Notes: generated by a model from the sequence alone, not told the origin. Numbered from the stretch's first letter, positions 53,494-63,556 are shown. The stretch is 64,000 nt of DNA from Rothia sp. ZJ932 (GCF_016924835.1 NZ_CP070480.1:1488001-1552000); one strand, 5' to 3'. Made by a program: numbers and translations.

Positions 53494-53883
53494 AATATTT
53501 AGGCGAGAAGTCGCTTATTTTCTCTCGTACAAGAAACCTTCGAGAAGGTATATTTCTTGTTGCTTCCAGCCTAGTTCCAGTTCTCTAGAAATTCATGTGT
53601 TACGTTATATCATTCGATGTTGGAAGGCTCTACTGGTCTGATTCAGTGGTGGTGCAGTCTTGTTTCTTGCTCGCTGAGACTGAGATTTTTTACCGTACAT
53701 CGCCCTCTTTCAGTCGCTGACTCCCCGATTATTTTCGCTATGGCTGAAAACCTACTCCCCCTCAAAATAAATTATGAGCGAGATGTGTGTGACGGGGCAT
53801 TGTTCACGCACAAAAAACTAACTTGACCGCCCCCTGCACGCAGGTGCATACTGATACTGTGTGCTTGGTTACCTGATGAAAGG
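53494..53883. other. 390-bp region between hpf and comF
   Basis: Contains a nested inverted repeat: ACAAGAAA/TTTCTTGT arms (53529-53536 and 53553-53560) enclosing a CCTT-CGAG-AAGG hairpin, close upstream of hpf on its transcribed strand. A 69-codon plus-strand frame in the rest has no ribosome site and I do not support it. Nothing else is recognised. Confidence 0.45.
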
Positions 53884-54651
53884 TCAGTCGCTCTCCGCGC
53901 TCTTCCGACGGGCAACCGCGGCTACGCTGGCAAAGCCCAGCACCCGAGCGCCTTCATCCTCCAGCACTCTAGCAGTTTCAAGCATCGATGCGCCGGTAGT
54001 CACCACATCATCGCAAATGATGCACTCGGCACCTTCAAGAGTGGTTTCGAATCCTAGCAGCTCCCCCGGATTCCAACGTTTTCTCATCGCCCCGTGCAAC
54101 CGCGCATACCGTTGGTGTACTCCCAACTCTTTTTGACCGCTAGACCCCGAACGGGTGCGACTCACCTCTAGAACATCAGCACACACAGTCTCGATTCCCT
54201 CCAGCGCGAGCTGCCGACGAGCCGCGGACGCCAGTTCAAGGGCAGGCGAGAAACCGCGACGCCTCGTGTTACGGGCAGAAGAAGGTACAGGTACCAGCAT
54301 TGCCTGCTGCTTACCGTAGCTATCAACAATCGCCTGGATAGCACGGGCAAGACCCGTTGCTAACAAAGTTCTCTGATCGTAACGCCCCTCATTTTTGAAT
54401 GCCAAAATACAACGAGCAAGCTCATGCTCATAAACGCCGGCAGCCACAGCGTTCTCTAGCTCATAGCGCAGAAACGGCAGGTGCAGGTTAAGCAGGCTTT
54501 GCCGCACCAAAAAATCACAGCGCTGGCATCGCCCCTCATAGCGAGCATCCGGTTTCTGGCAACTTGCACACGGGGTCGGCAACACAACATCGCGTAGCCG
54601 GTAGGCACTTTCGCGGGCAGTTGCGATGAGAGGGTCAAACCGATGGTTCAC
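53884..54651 (-). CDS. ComF-family phosphoribosyltransferase-like protein
   Basis: 255 residues. N-terminal CASCQKPDARYEGRCQRCDF is a zinc-ribbon-like Cys cluster. VPVPSSARNTRRRGFSPALELA and the PRTase motif CIICDDVVTTGASMLE (about 204-219) follow. ComF is needed for DNA uptake in competent bacteria; in actinobacteria it sits beside lpqB-hpf regardless of known competence. It is 7 bp downstream of lpqB. Confidence 0.9.
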   Translation of the reverse strand: MNHRFDPLIATARESAYRLRDVVLPTPCASCQKPDARYEGRCQRCDFLVRQSLLNLHLPFLRYELENAVAAGVYEHELARCILAFKNEGRYDQRTLLATGLARAIQAIVDSYGKQQAMLVPVPSSARNTRRRGFSPALELASAARRQLALEGIETVCADVLEVSRTRSGSSGQKELGVHQRYARLHGAMRKRWNPGELLGFETTLEGAECIICDDVVTTGASMLETARVLEDEGARVLGFASVAAVARRKSAESD

Positions 54652-54658
54652 CGTGCAC

Positions 54659-56338
54659 TTACCCCGAGAAGTTCAAATCGTGCAGGGTGTTCTCCAAACG
54701 AACCCACCCCGATGAGCTCAAGCGGTAGAGAGTAGAATCCTGGGTCTGAGCAATGACGTTTTCCTCCCCCGTGCCCACAGAAATCTTCGCTAAACCGGTG
54801 AGGATTTCGGGCGAACGGCGTACACCCGAAATAGAAATAATTTCAGTGGCGCCAGTGTTGTAATCAGCAATAATAACTTCGTTATCAGAGAGAAAGTCAG
54901 CGAAGGTCGGGGAAATACCCGTGCCCAAACGCACGGGGGTCTGCAGGCGTTGCGGAGCACCCTCACCATCGCGAATAACCCCCGCCACCCAGGTATAGGA
55001 GTAGGTGTCATCGTGGGCAGCTATAACCGCGCGGGTTCCGTCGCGCGAGATGTTCAGTGAAGTGACGGTATAGCCCTCCAACCAATCTGCCGCGACCTCT
55101 TGTGGCTGATTACCATCAGAAGTCGAAAGACTTACCATCACTTGCGAGCCATTTTGCACAGCCCAGACCCAGTGCAGGTAGTCAAAACTAGGCACAGTAA
55201 TGTCAGAGGCGGCAAGCAGCTGCCGCGCTTCTCCGTTGCGTACCAACCACAGCTCTTTTTCGTTGTTTGCCAGGTAAGCGTAGACGCCTCGCGAAATTGC
55301 CATAGCGGGCGAGGTAACTGTTTGCTGCTGAGGTGCCAGCACGGTGTTCTGGCTAGCAGCATCGCTCAAAGAGCTTCGGGTAATCAGGGTATTTTCTTCA
55401 ACGCCAACAACGCCCCCCGATACCGGCGGGTTAATCAGGGGTAGAGAGTTAGCCCGCGCGTCATCCTCTTGAATAGTTTGCCCTGCCACTTTAAGCTCCA
55501 CGGAACTTACGGTTGATAGGGTCGAGAGGGTTTGGGTGAGCTGAGTTTTAATGCGCTGAGATTCAAGCTGGGTCAGTTCCTTTTGCACCCCTGCCCCCGA
55601 GAGGTCTACCGAGGCGACGCTTGATTCAACAGGAACGGAGCTGCGCGTCAGCGTAGTACCTGTGGGAATGGCTGTCTGCACCGCCCCCTGCAAATAGGGT
55701 GCTGGTCCCTCCAATAGAACGCGCACTACAGAGGTTGCCACAGTGTCACGATCTGCAAACCACCGCACATCGGGCACCGCGTATGAAAAGGTGGGGTCGT
55801 AGAAGTAGAGGGTGAAAGGGTTGTATGCAATATTGAACTGACGCTGATCCAGAATAATAGAGTTGGGTGCGCTGGTGATACGCCACTGCCCGCCGATGTT
55901 TTCAAGCTGAAAAGAGAGATTCTCCCCATCGGCGGTATCGGATGAGGTGGCGATACCTCGCGCATCGATCTTGGCGGTGAGCTCAACAGCTAGGGTGTAG
56001 TCACCCTTGTCAGTTGCGCTGATGCTGGGGGTGTTGGTGTAGACCAGGGTTTGTTCCTGCGGTGACCACTGCTGCGCATAATCGGGGGCCAGGAACTGGC
56101 GGGCCACCGCGTAATTATCGTTAACGCCCACCCCCGCACTGATGAATCCCCTAATGATTTCATCAGGGGTAGCGTTGGTGGCTGGTCCTTCAATCTCTGA
56201 GCTTTGTCTGGAGGCGGACGCGGTCGATCGGGGGTCAGCGTAATGGTTGACCGCACCGCTGGTGGGGATTCCACCGCATGCGGTGAGCGTCAGAATACCG
56301 GTGGCGGCTAGGCATCCTGTTAATCGGTACGCTGCCAT
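54659..56338 (-). CDS. lpqB: lipoprotein LpqB
   Basis: 559 residues. The signal peptide ends in the lipobox LTAC with Cys21 as the lipidation site. A GerMN-type domain follows (AVQTAIPTGTTLTRSSVPVESS and neighbours), then a C-terminal beta-propeller-like region with repeated W and D strands. LpqB interacts with the sensor MtrB in mycobacteria and modulates MtrA activity. It overlaps the mtrB end by 19 bp. Confidence 0.95.
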   Translation of the reverse strand: MAAYRLTGCLAATGILTLTACGGIPTSGAVNHYADPRSTASASRQSSEIEGPATNATPDEIIRGFISAGVGVNDNYAVARQFLAPDYAQQWSPQEQTLVYTNTPSISATDKGDYTLAVELTAKIDARGIATSSDTADGENLSFQLENIGGQWRITSAPNSIILDQRQFNIAYNPFTLYFYDPTFSYAVPDVRWFADRDTVATSVVRVLLEGPAPYLQGAVQTAIPTGTTLTRSSVPVESSVASVDLSGAGVQKELTQLESQRIKTQLTQTLSTLSTVSSVELKVAGQTIQEDDARANSLPLINPPVSGGVVGVEENTLITRSSLSDAASQNTVLAPQQQTVTSPAMAISRGVYAYLANNEKELWLVRNGEARQLLAASDITVPSFDYLHWVWAVQNGSQVMVSLSTSDGNQPQEVAADWLEGYTVTSLNISRDGTRAVIAAHDDTYSYTWVAGVIRDGEGAPQRLQTPVRLGTGISPTFADFLSDNEVIIADYNTGATEIISISGVRRSPEILTGLAKISVGTGEENVIAQTQDSTLYRLSSSGWVRLENTLHDLNFSG

Positions 56339-58041
56339 GATGCGTTCTCCTTCGATGCTTGTTCAGTACTTTCTTTTTCAGCTATTTCTGCGGGTTGTTG
56401 GGGAATAGAGCCGGTGAAGGCGGTCAGCTCAAGCAGCTCGGATTCCCCGCTTAAGAGCACCGGTGAGTTACCCATCTCTACGCCCTGTTTGAGGGGTATA
56501 GTGATACGGAAGCAGGCGCCCTCCCCCGGTTTGCCCCAGACTTCTAGCGCACCTCCGTGCAAACGCACGTCCTCGGCAGAAATAGCCAGACCTAAACCTG
56601 TACCGCCAAGGGTACGTTTGCGGGAAGGGTCTGCGCGCCAGAAACGGTTGAATACCTGCGACAGTTGCTCTTCGGTAAGTCCCACTCCGTGATCTCGCAC
56701 TGCAATGCCCAGCGCGGTACTAGAGGCGGCAATGTAAATATCAATCGGTTTGCCTTCGCTGTACTCGATAGCGTTGAAGATGAGGTTACGCAGGACGCGC
56801 TCGATGCGGCGGTGATCCATCTCTACCGTTTGTTCTGTCAAATCTGTGTGAACGGTCAGCTCTACCCCCACCCTCGCAAGGTGGGGTTGGGCGACCTCAA
56901 CGGTTTCGCGTACTACTGTGAGCGCGTCCACGGGTACCAGATCGAGGGTGGCTGAACCAGCGTCGAAGCGAGAGATTTCTAGCAAGTCTGCGAGTAGGTT
57001 ATCAAAACGATCCACCTGGTTGTACAGTAGCTCTGAGGAACGCCGTTGCAGGGGGTCAAGCCCCTCTCTGGCGTTGTAAAGCATTTCTGCGGCCATGCGC
57101 ACGGTCGTTAGGGGGGTGCGCAATTCATGAGAAACGTCAGAGACAAACCGCTGCTGCATCGTCGAGAGAGTCTCCAGACGAGAAATCTGATCTTGTAGGC
57201 TGTCTGCCATTTTGTTGAAGGAGTGGCCCAGACGAGCAGCCTCGTTTTTACCCGTGACCTGCATACGCTGATCGAGGTTACCAGCTGCTAGCTTCTCAGC
57301 CGAAATCGCGGTAGAACTAATCGGTTTGATAGCTGCGCGCGTCACTGCCCACACAATCGATACCACCACAATCAACATGATGCCGAAGCCCAGCCCCATG
57401 ACCATGTTGATATAGGTCGCTGTTTCTTGGGAGTTCGAGAAATCGTAGATGAGATACAGCCCGTACTCTGGACTCTGCGGAATAGAAATGCGTGTTCCCA
57501 CCACCACAACCGGCACCGGCTGCTGGTTTTCCATCACCTGCATCTGCGCTGACTGCCAGTAGATACCGTCGGCGGTAGTCACCATCTGCTGCAAATCAGC
57601 GGGTATATTCGCCGGATCCATCCAGATATTCTGGGCTTGGGCGGGAATAAAATTCTGCGTCGAATCGCTCTGGGTGGGTAGCAACACCCACTCCCGCTGA
57701 GCATCGCTACTACCGGTTTCTAGCACCGTCAGAAAGCGTCTAACCTCCGCCTCAATCTCATTGCGGTCAACGGCGTCCGACGAATCCAACACGCTCTGCA
57801 CATTGGCAAAACCTGCTGACGATTCCTCAAGGGCTTGGTCTAGGCGTCCGCGAAAAAGCGAGTTGGCGATCTGATTCGCCAAAAAGGCGCCGACCACCAA
57901 AAAGGTAATCATCAGCAAAATAATGGCTATGGAGACAGCGCGAAACTGCAAGGACTGCTGCCACCGACGACTGAAGTCAAAGAGGGGGTTAGAAAACCTG
58001 CGGGAGGGTGCGAGACGGTCGTCGATGACAGAAGCAGACAT
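56320..58041 (-). CDS. mtrB: sensor histidine kinase MtrB
   Basis: 573 residues. Membrane helices at about 36-56 and 213-235 flank an extracytoplasmic sensor domain. HAMP (about 236-290) leads to the dimerisation domain with phospho-acceptor His305 (SDVSHELRTP), then the ATPase domain (LIFNAIEY, GTGLGLAIS). It phosphorylates MtrA, coordinating cell-wall hydrolysis and division. It sits 5 bp after mtrA and overlaps lpqB. Confidence 0.97.
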   Translation of the reverse strand: MSASVIDDRLAPSRRFSNPLFDFSRRWQQSLQFRAVSIAIILLMITFLVVGAFLANQIANSLFRGRLDQALEESSAGFANVQSVLDSSDAVDRNEIEAEVRRFLTVLETGSSDAQREWVLLPTQSDSTQNFIPAQAQNIWMDPANIPADLQQMVTTADGIYWQSAQMQVMENQQPVPVVVVGTRISIPQSPEYGLYLIYDFSNSQETATYINMVMGLGFGIMLIVVVSIVWAVTRAAIKPISSTAISAEKLAAGNLDQRMQVTGKNEAARLGHSFNKMADSLQDQISRLETLSTMQQRFVSDVSHELRTPLTTVRMAAEMLYNAREGLDPLQRRSSELLYNQVDRFDNLLADLLEISRFDAGSATLDLVPVDALTVVRETVEVAQPHLARVGVELTVHTDLTEQTVEMDHRRIERVLRNLIFNAIEYSEGKPIDIYIAASSTALGIAVRDHGVGLTEEQLSQVFNRFWRADPSRKRTLGGTGLGLAISAEDVRLHGGALEVWGKPGEGACFRITIPLKQGVEMGNSPVLLSGESELLELTAFTGSIPQQPAEIAEKESTEQASKENASWQRTD

Positions 58042-58046
58042 GGGTA

Positions 58047-58733
58047 CTATCGAACTTTCTGGGCTGAGGCTTTGTAGCCAACGCCGCGTACAGTCACGAT
58101 GATTTCGGGGGTTTCTGGATCCTGTTCAATTTTGGCGCGCAGACGCTGCACGTGAACGTTCACCAGGCGGGAGTCAACGGTTTTACCGTAGCCCCAGATG
58201 CTATCGAGTAAGGCTTCGCGGGAGAACACCTGACCGGGCTGGCGCGCCATAGTCACCAGCAAGTCGTATTCGAGGGGGGTGAGCGATAGGGTCTCATCAT
58301 CGCGAGTAACGCTGTGACCCGAGAGGTCTATGGTGAGCCCGCCAATGGAGATTATTTCGCTGTTGTTTTCTTCGCGCGGACGCAGGCGGGCACGAATACG
58401 CGCCAGTAGCTCTGCGGGTTTGAAAGGTTTGGCGATGTAGTCATCGGCTCCGGCTTCAAGCCCCTTCACCACGTCTTCAGTGTCTGATTTAGCGGTGAGC
58501 ATGATGATGGGTACATCGGTGTGCTGACGCAGCTGAGCGCAGACTTCAATACCGTCCATACCGGGCAGCATAAAATCAAGAAGTACCAGGTCGGGGCGGT
58601 GGGTGAGATAGGCATCTAGTGCCTGGTCACCCGTGGCACACACCTCTGTTTCGTACCCTTCCTGAGCAAGCACGATGCCTACCATTTCTGCCAGGGCCTC
58701 ATCATCATCTACCACCAGAATACGAGAGTTCAT
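58047..58733 (-). CDS. mtrA: response regulator MtrA
   Basis: 228 residues of the OmpR family. The receiver has DDD at 9-11, phospho-acceptor Asp53 (LLDFMLPGMDG), Thr80 and Lys102. A winged helix (LTPLEYDLLVTMARQPGQVFSRE, WGYGKTVDSRLVNVHVQRLRAKIE) binds DNA. It controls cell-wall and replication-linked genes in actinobacteria. First gene of the mtrA-mtrB-lpqB-comF operon. Confidence 0.98.
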   Translation of the reverse strand: MNSRILVVDDDEALAEMVGIVLAQEGYETEVCATGDQALDAYLTHRPDLVLLDFMLPGMDGIEVCAQLRQHTDVPIIMLTAKSDTEDVVKGLEAGADDYIAKPFKPAELLARIRARLRPREENNSEIISIGGLTIDLSGHSVTRDDETLSLTPLEYDLLVTMARQPGQVFSREALLDSIWGYGKTVDSRLVNVHVQRLRAKIEQDPETPEIIVTVRGVGYKASAQKVR

Positions 58734-58802
58734 ACGCGCTCCTTCGATACACTTTTTTGATTCGATGTTTTATTTTACGCGGTTTATAGGCGTAGCGCGG
58801 TG

Positions 58803-59921
58803 TTAGTCTGCGTCTTGGGCAAATTCGGCGAGCGCGGTGGCGGTTTCTGTCAGGTGCGCCAGGAGGTCTGTGGCGGTGCCTGGGCTAAGTGCAGTGAGGT
58901 CGCCATTTTCGGTGAGGACGAGTTGGTTGAGGCGCTGGGCAGGCAGCCCAATGCTGCGCCAGGGTCGGTAAATGCTCTCAAGGGTAGGAATGATGGAGGG
59001 TTTGTTCAGGGTGCTGATAGCCGCTAGCCAGATCTCTTGGTTGTGTTCAATTCTGGGTGCTAGGTGCTCCCAAGCGCGCGCGTCCGCGGCGGGTTGAACG
59101 CTGGCTACGGCGTCGAAGAAGGTCAGGTAGCGTTCTTCGATAGTTTGAGCATCAAGGTTCAGGGCAGTTTTGACTCCGTACGCGCTGAGCTGCTGGGTTA
59201 CGATGGAAAAGGTTTCCATGACTTCGTGGGAATCTAATGGCTGGTAGGTTCGGTAGCCGCTTGAGGTGGGGATGCTGCCGCGCAGAATGTCGGTGAGTGA
59301 GGGTTCGTCGAGCTGAACGTATAGCTGGGCTGCGGGTATCGCCTGTTTGATCTGGTGCAGCCGGTGTTCCATGCCCGCTAACCAGGAGTCACGGATGTCT
59401 CTGCGGGCGCCCCTGTCGGCGAGGCTGCGTTCACCGTTGTGAAGGTGCAGAGCAGCTGTGAGACTGAGCGGACCGGTGAATTGCAGTTTGAAGGTGTCCT
59501 GAGGTTTTGTAGCTCCGGCGATAACATCAGCGAGGGCATTAATGTCTGAATCGAGGGTAGCCCGTGCGGTGTCTTGCTCGGCAGAGTACCCATCATGCAA
59601 ACGCCAGCCGAAGGATGCCCCATCTACCCCGAGTTCTTCAAAGGTGGCAATGGTGCGTGCTAGGGTGCTTGCGGCGTATCCTCGGTCTTCGAGGGCTGGT
59701 AGGTAGCTGTAGTGGGGAGCGCCCAGTTCTCCGCGGACGCGGTGAATAGCGTCCACGTTCTGAGTTCCGGGCCAGGGGCCCAGCCCGGTAGCACGAACCG
59801 CGTACTTCTGTTCAAACGAAGGCTCTGAGACAGCCCTCTGGGCGCGTTCGTCTAGTAGACGTGCGCGCTCATCAACGGTGTGCTCTCGATAACCAACGAG
59901 AGACTTTTTCCCCTGTTTCAT
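58803..59921 (-). CDS. MetE C-terminal domain-like protein lacking the zinc motif
   Basis: 372 residues resembling the catalytic half of cobalamin-independent methionine synthase (LGPWPGTQN, FKLQFTGPLSLTAALHLHNG, LYVQLDEPSLTDILRG). The His-x-Cys zinc-ligand segment of MetE is replaced by VKTALNLDAQT, and no later Cys ligand is seen. Methionine synthesis by the usual chemistry is therefore unlikely. Mycobacterial Rv3015c occupies a similar place near mnmA and iscS. It overlaps the chorismate mutase gene by 4 bp. Confidence 0.75.
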   Translation of the reverse strand: MKQGKKSLVGYREHTVDERARLLDERAQRAVSEPSFEQKYAVRATGLGPWPGTQNVDAIHRVRGELGAPHYSYLPALEDRGYAASTLARTIATFEELGVDGASFGWRLHDGYSAEQDTARATLDSDINALADVIAGATKPQDTFKLQFTGPLSLTAALHLHNGERSLADRGARRDIRDSWLAGMEHRLHQIKQAIPAAQLYVQLDEPSLTDILRGSIPTSSGYRTYQPLDSHEVMETFSIVTQQLSAYGVKTALNLDAQTIEERYLTFFDAVASVQPAADARAWEHLAPRIEHNQEIWLAAISTLNKPSIIPTLESIYRPWRSIGLPAQRLNQLVLTENGDLTALSPGTATDLLAHLTETATALAEFAQDAD

Positions 59922-60289
59922 ACGTCGCTATCTCGGGTAGCTTCAGCGATGCGCTCGTGGTGGCGAATGACCTCAGAAATAATGAAGTTGAGAATTTTTT
60001 CGGCGAACTCAGGGTCAAGGTGGGCTATCTCTGCCAAAGACCTGAGACGCTCGATTTGAGCCGCTTCGCGGTCAGGGTCCCCCGAGGGCAGGTTGTATTC
60101 TGCCTTGAGGTAGCCAACGCGCTTGGTTACCCTGAATCGTTCGGCAAGAATGTGAACCAGTGAAGCATCGAGGTTATCAATGGTTTGACGAATCTCAAAT
60201 AGTTCTTCGAGCACAGCGGGGTCTACGCTACCGTGTAGAGCGCTGGCGCGCGCATCGAAGCTGCTGTGAGGTTCGTGCAGATTACTCAT
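59918..60289 (-). CDS. chorismate mutase (AroQ class)
   Basis: 123 residues, with the all-helical AroQ domain at about 25-115. IRQTIDNLDASLVHILAERFRVTKRVGYLKAEYNLP (catalytic Arg/Lys helices) and DREAAQIERLRSLA are visible. It converts chorismate to prephenate, feeding tyrA elsewhere in this window. A short polar N-terminal extension is present. It overlaps the MetE-like gene. Confidence 0.9.
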   Translation of the reverse strand: MSNLHEPHSSFDARASALHGSVDPAVLEELFEIRQTIDNLDASLVHILAERFRVTKRVGYLKAEYNLPSGDPDREAAQIERLRSLAEIAHLDPEFAEKILNFIISEVIRHHERIAEATRDSDV

Positions 60290-60336
60290 GAGAGGAGCTC
60301 TCTTTCAGTGTCGAGTGTGTCTGGTATAAGGGAGGG

Positions 60337-61521
60337 CTAAATATCTGCGCGGTCCAGAGAGTAGGCGCGGTTAATAGTTGCCTGTCCCAGAACCCGAGTG
60401 CCCTGGTACATAACAAGGGTTTGACCGGGAGCGACCCCGCGCAGCCCTTCTTTCAGTCGCACAACAACTTCCAAGCGCAGGGCGTTCTCTTGTGCAGATT
60501 CGTCGTCGTTCACCCATTCGAGATAAGCCTCAGAAAGTACCGGATCGGCGTGGGCACGCACCTGTGCGGTGATATCGATCGACGTGCTGGCGGCCCCGAT
60601 CTGAGCTGGCTGCGCCAAGAACTGGGCGAAAGCGTCCACCGGCTCGCCAGCCCAGGTGCATCTAATACCGCGGATTTCCTCCACCGCAAGAAGTTCTTTA
60701 GAACCAACGATAACTTCGTTGGTCTTGGGGCGAATTTCGAGCACGAAACGGGGCTTGCCGTCGGGGGCAGGACGCCCAATCTTAAGCCCCTTACGTTGCC
60801 CCACAGTAAATGCCTGGGAACCATCGTGCTGACCCAAAACAGTGCCCTCGGTATCTTTGATATCGCCTGCGGTCATCTCAATATGGTCAGCGAGCCAGTC
60901 GCGAGTATCGCCCTCAGGAATAAAGCAAATATCGTAGGAGTCAGGCTTCTTCGCTACTGAGAAACCCCGACGCTCCGCTTCAGCACGCACCTCAGCCTTA
61001 GAGGGGGTTTCAGCCAGCGGAAACCAGGCATGCTTGAGCTGCTCGTGGGTGAGCACGCCCAGCACGTATGACTGGTCTTTTGCCCAGTCAGCAGCACGGT
61101 GAAGCTCGCGGTTGCCCTCTTCGTTGGTAATGACCTTGGCGTAGTGACCGGTTACTACCGCATCAAAGCCAAGAGCAACGGCCTTCTCAAGCAGAGCCGC
61201 GAACTTAATCTTTTCGTTGCACCGCATGCAGGGATTGGGGGTGCGACCGTGCTCGTATTCAGAGATGAAATCATCAACAACGTCTTCTTTGAAACGCTCC
61301 GAAAAGTCCCACACGTAGAAAGGAATCCCCAGCTGGTCGCAGACACGACGCGCGTCCATCGAATCCTCGATGGTGCAGCATCCGCGGCTACCGGTACGCA
61401 AGGTGCCGGGCATGCGGGAGAGGGCAAGGTGTACACCCACCACGTCGTGGCCGGCCTCTACAGCGCGGGCAGCGGCCACAGCCGAGTCAACACCGCCACT
61501 CATTGCAGCTAGAATCTTCAT
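60337..61521 (-). CDS. mnmA: tRNA-specific 2-thiouridylase MnmA
   Basis: 394 residues. The PP-loop [16 protein letters not shown] opens the protein. [12 protein letters not shown] contains the first catalytic Cys, GHYAKV follows, and [11 protein letters not shown] carries the second Cys region. The C-terminal beta-barrel is complete. It thiolates U34 of Lys, Glu and Gln tRNAs using sulfur from the adjacent cysteine desulfurase. Confidence 0.96.
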   Translation of the reverse strand: MKILAAMSGGVDSAVAAARAVEAGHDVVGVHLALSRMPGTLRTGSRGCCTIEDSMDARRVCDQLGIPFYVWDFSERFKEDVVDDFISEYEHGRTPNPCMRCNEKIKFAALLEKAVALGFDAVVTGHYAKVITNEEGNRELHRAADWAKDQSYVLGVLTHEQLKHAWFPLAETPSKAEVRAEAERRGFSVAKKPDSYDICFIPEGDTRDWLADHIEMTAGDIKDTEGTVLGQHDGSQAFTVGQRKGLKIGRPAPDGKPRFVLEIRPKTNEVIVGSKELLAVEEIRGIRCTWAGEPVDAFAQFLAQPAQIGAASTSIDITAQVRAHADPVLSEAYLEWVNDDESAQENALRLEVVVRLKEGLRGVAPGQTLVMYQGTRVLGQATINRAYSLDRADI

Positions 61522-61620
61522 CTTTTAATCCTTATATTTCAACGTTTGAAAAATTGTACAGAGCTACAACCGCAATTCCGCGGTCTTTATTTCGTACTCG
61601 GTGTGTAGTTCATCCAGTAG

Positions 61621-62853
61621 TTAGTGCCAGAGCGAAGCGTCCGGGGTGTGCGCTGCTAATCCAGCTTTTTGAGCTTGGGCGAAGGCGGCAGGTAGCGCAG
61701 CAAGCAAACCGTCAACATCAGCATCTGTACTGCTATGCCCCAGGGTAAACCGCTGGGCACCACGAGCCGTCACTTCATCAAGGCCCATAGCCAAAAGCAC
61801 GTGTGAGGGACGCGGTACTCCGGCGTTGCAGGCAGAGCCGGTGGAGCTTTCGATACCCGCCATATCAAGCAAGAAGAGGAGGGAGTCACCCTCACACCCG
61901 GCAAAGGTGAAGTGAGCGTTACCGGGTAGACGACGCCATACCCCGGCGGTCATCTCATCGGCGGTTTCGGGGGTCGCGCCGCGAAGGGTCGCATCGGGCA
62001 CCAGTTCTTGAACGCCCTCAATCAACCGATTGCGCAGAGTGGCAAGACGGTTCGCTTCTTCATGAAGGTTCTCCCCCGCGGCACGGGCCGCTGCCGCGAA
62101 TCCCGCAATGGACGCAGCGTCAATAGTGCCCGATCGAACCGACCGTTCCTGACCGCCGCCGTGAAGTACGGGTTCCAAAGCAGCAGCACGAGTAGCGATC
62201 AGCGCACCGACGCCCATCGGAGCTCCAATTTTATGCCCAGAAATTGCCATAGTGGTAGCATCCGATGCCCGAAAGTCTACCGGCACAGTACCAAAAGCCT
62301 GCACCGCATCCGTATGCATCGGGACTCCATACTCGCTGGCAATAGCGGCAATCTCAGCGACCGGCTGAATCGTACCGACCTCGTTGTTCGCCCACATCAC
62401 TGTCACTAGGGCAACAGCCTCGGGGTCTTGGGCAATCTCAGCTCGCACGGTGTCCGGGTCAACGCGCCCGGTAGCGTCAACGGATAGCCAAATGGCCACC
62501 GCGTCCTCGTTCTTCTCCAGCCATTCCACCGCTTCGCTCACCGCGTGGTGCTCCACCGAAGAAACCAGAATCTTACGGGCACGAGGGTTAGATGCCTGAC
62601 GCTTCCAAAACAGTCCTTTGACTGCTAGATTATCTGCCTCTGTGCCCCCGGAGGTAAAAATGACTTCTGCGCTATCGCAGTGGGCAAGACGCGCGATATC
62701 TTCGCGTGCCGCTTCAACCGTCGCGCGAGCGCGGCGTCCGGCAGAGTGGAGGGAGGAAGGATTGCCTCCCACCCGCATTTGTTCCATGACAGCGTCCATT
62801 GCAACGGGGAGGGTGCTGGTGGTGGCGGCGTGATCAAGGTAAATGCGTTCCAT
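61621..62853 (-). CDS. cysteine desulfurase (NifS/IscS family)
   Basis: 410 residues from the ATG at 62853 (MERIYLDHAATTSTLP); upstream codons lack coding character. MAISGHKIGAPMGVGALI holds the PLP-binding Lys, and SSTGSACNAGVPRPSHVL holds the catalytic Cys. It mobilises sulfur from cysteine for MnmA thiolation and possibly Fe-S assembly. It lies 99 bp upstream of mnmA on the same strand. Confidence 0.93.
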   Translation of the reverse strand: MERIYLDHAATTSTLPVAMDAVMEQMRVGGNPSSLHSAGRRARATVEAAREDIARLAHCDSAEVIFTSGGTEADNLAVKGLFWKRQASNPRARKILVSSVEHHAVSEAVEWLEKNEDAVAIWLSVDATGRVDPDTVRAEIAQDPEAVALVTVMWANNEVGTIQPVAEIAAIASEYGVPMHTDAVQAFGTVPVDFRASDATTMAISGHKIGAPMGVGALIATRAAALEPVLHGGGQERSVRSGTIDAASIAGFAAAARAAGENLHEEANRLATLRNRLIEGVQELVPDATLRGATPETADEMTAGVWRRLPGNAHFTFAGCEGDSLLFLLDMAGIESSTGSACNAGVPRPSHVLLAMGLDEVTARGAQRFTLGHSSTDADVDGLLAALPAAFAQAQKAGLAAHTPDASLWH

Positions 62854-63026
62854 GAAATCATTTCTGTGTCGGCAGGTAGGCAAGGTGCAAAAGACCATTC
62901 TACGCCGGTCGCAGGATGCGATACACATGAGATGTAACACCGCGCAACTGGGCGATAAAGCCCGTGTCTTGCAGAGTGCGCAAGGGCAAGCTCACCCAGG
63001 ATTTTACGGCGCGGTAGACTAGGGAC

Positions 63027-63494
63027 GTGTTCAAAATTCTTTTCTATACTCCTGAGATTCCGGGCAACACGGGTAACGCAATTCGCCTGGCAGCTATTAC
63101 CGGCGTGGAGCTTCATCTGGTTGAGCCTCTTGGCTTCAATTTTGAGTCAGCGCATCTGCGCCGGGCTGGTCTTGACTACCACGATTTGGCGGTAATGACC
63201 GTCCATAAGACCCTTGAGGACGCGTGGGAAGTCTTAGACCCCCGGCGCGTTTTTGCCTTCACCACAACGGCAACTACCAACTTCGCTGATGTTTCCTATC
63301 AGGAAGGGGACGTACTCATGTTCGGTCCTGAATCTGTGGGGCTACCTCTTGAGGTTCAGAGTGACCCGCATATCACTGAACGTGTCAAAATCCCCATGAT
63401 TGAAGGCAGACGGTCTCTCAACCTTGCGAACTGCGCTTCGATTGCTGTTTTTGAGGCGTGGCGTCAGCACGGTTTCGCTGGCGGAACTCTGTAA
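63027..63494 (+). CDS. trmL: tRNA (cytidine/uridine-34-2'-O)-methyltransferase TrmL
   Basis: 155 residues of the SPOUT superfamily with GTG start. YTPEIPGNTGNAIRL, LMFGPESVGLP and the C-terminal RSLNLANCASIAVFEAWRQ knot signature are those of TrmL/YibK. It methylates the wobble ribose of Leu tRNAs. It is divergent from the cysteine desulfurase and convergent with etfA. Confidence 0.93.
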   Translation: MFKILFYTPEIPGNTGNAIRLAAITGVELHLVEPLGFNFESAHLRRAGLDYHDLAVMTVHKTLEDAWEVLDPRRVFAFTTTATTNFADVSYQEGDVLMFGPESVGLPLEVQSDPHITERVKIPMIEGRRSLNLANCASIAVFEAWRQHGFAGGTL

Positions 63495-63501
63495 CGTTGA
63501 C

Positions 63502-63556
63502 AAAAAATAATCTCACCCCAGTGACTTGCAGAAAGTCTCTAGGGTGAGATTTTTTT
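63502..63556. terminator. bidirectional terminator between trmL and etfA
   Basis: AATCTCACCC at 63509 pairs with GGGTGAGATT at 63542, flanked by an A run on the left and a run of T on the right. Confidence 0.85.

Noticed and set aside
53617-53826. 69-codon plus-strand ORF between hpf and comF
   Set aside because: No ribosome site, no coding-like composition and no recognisable motif.
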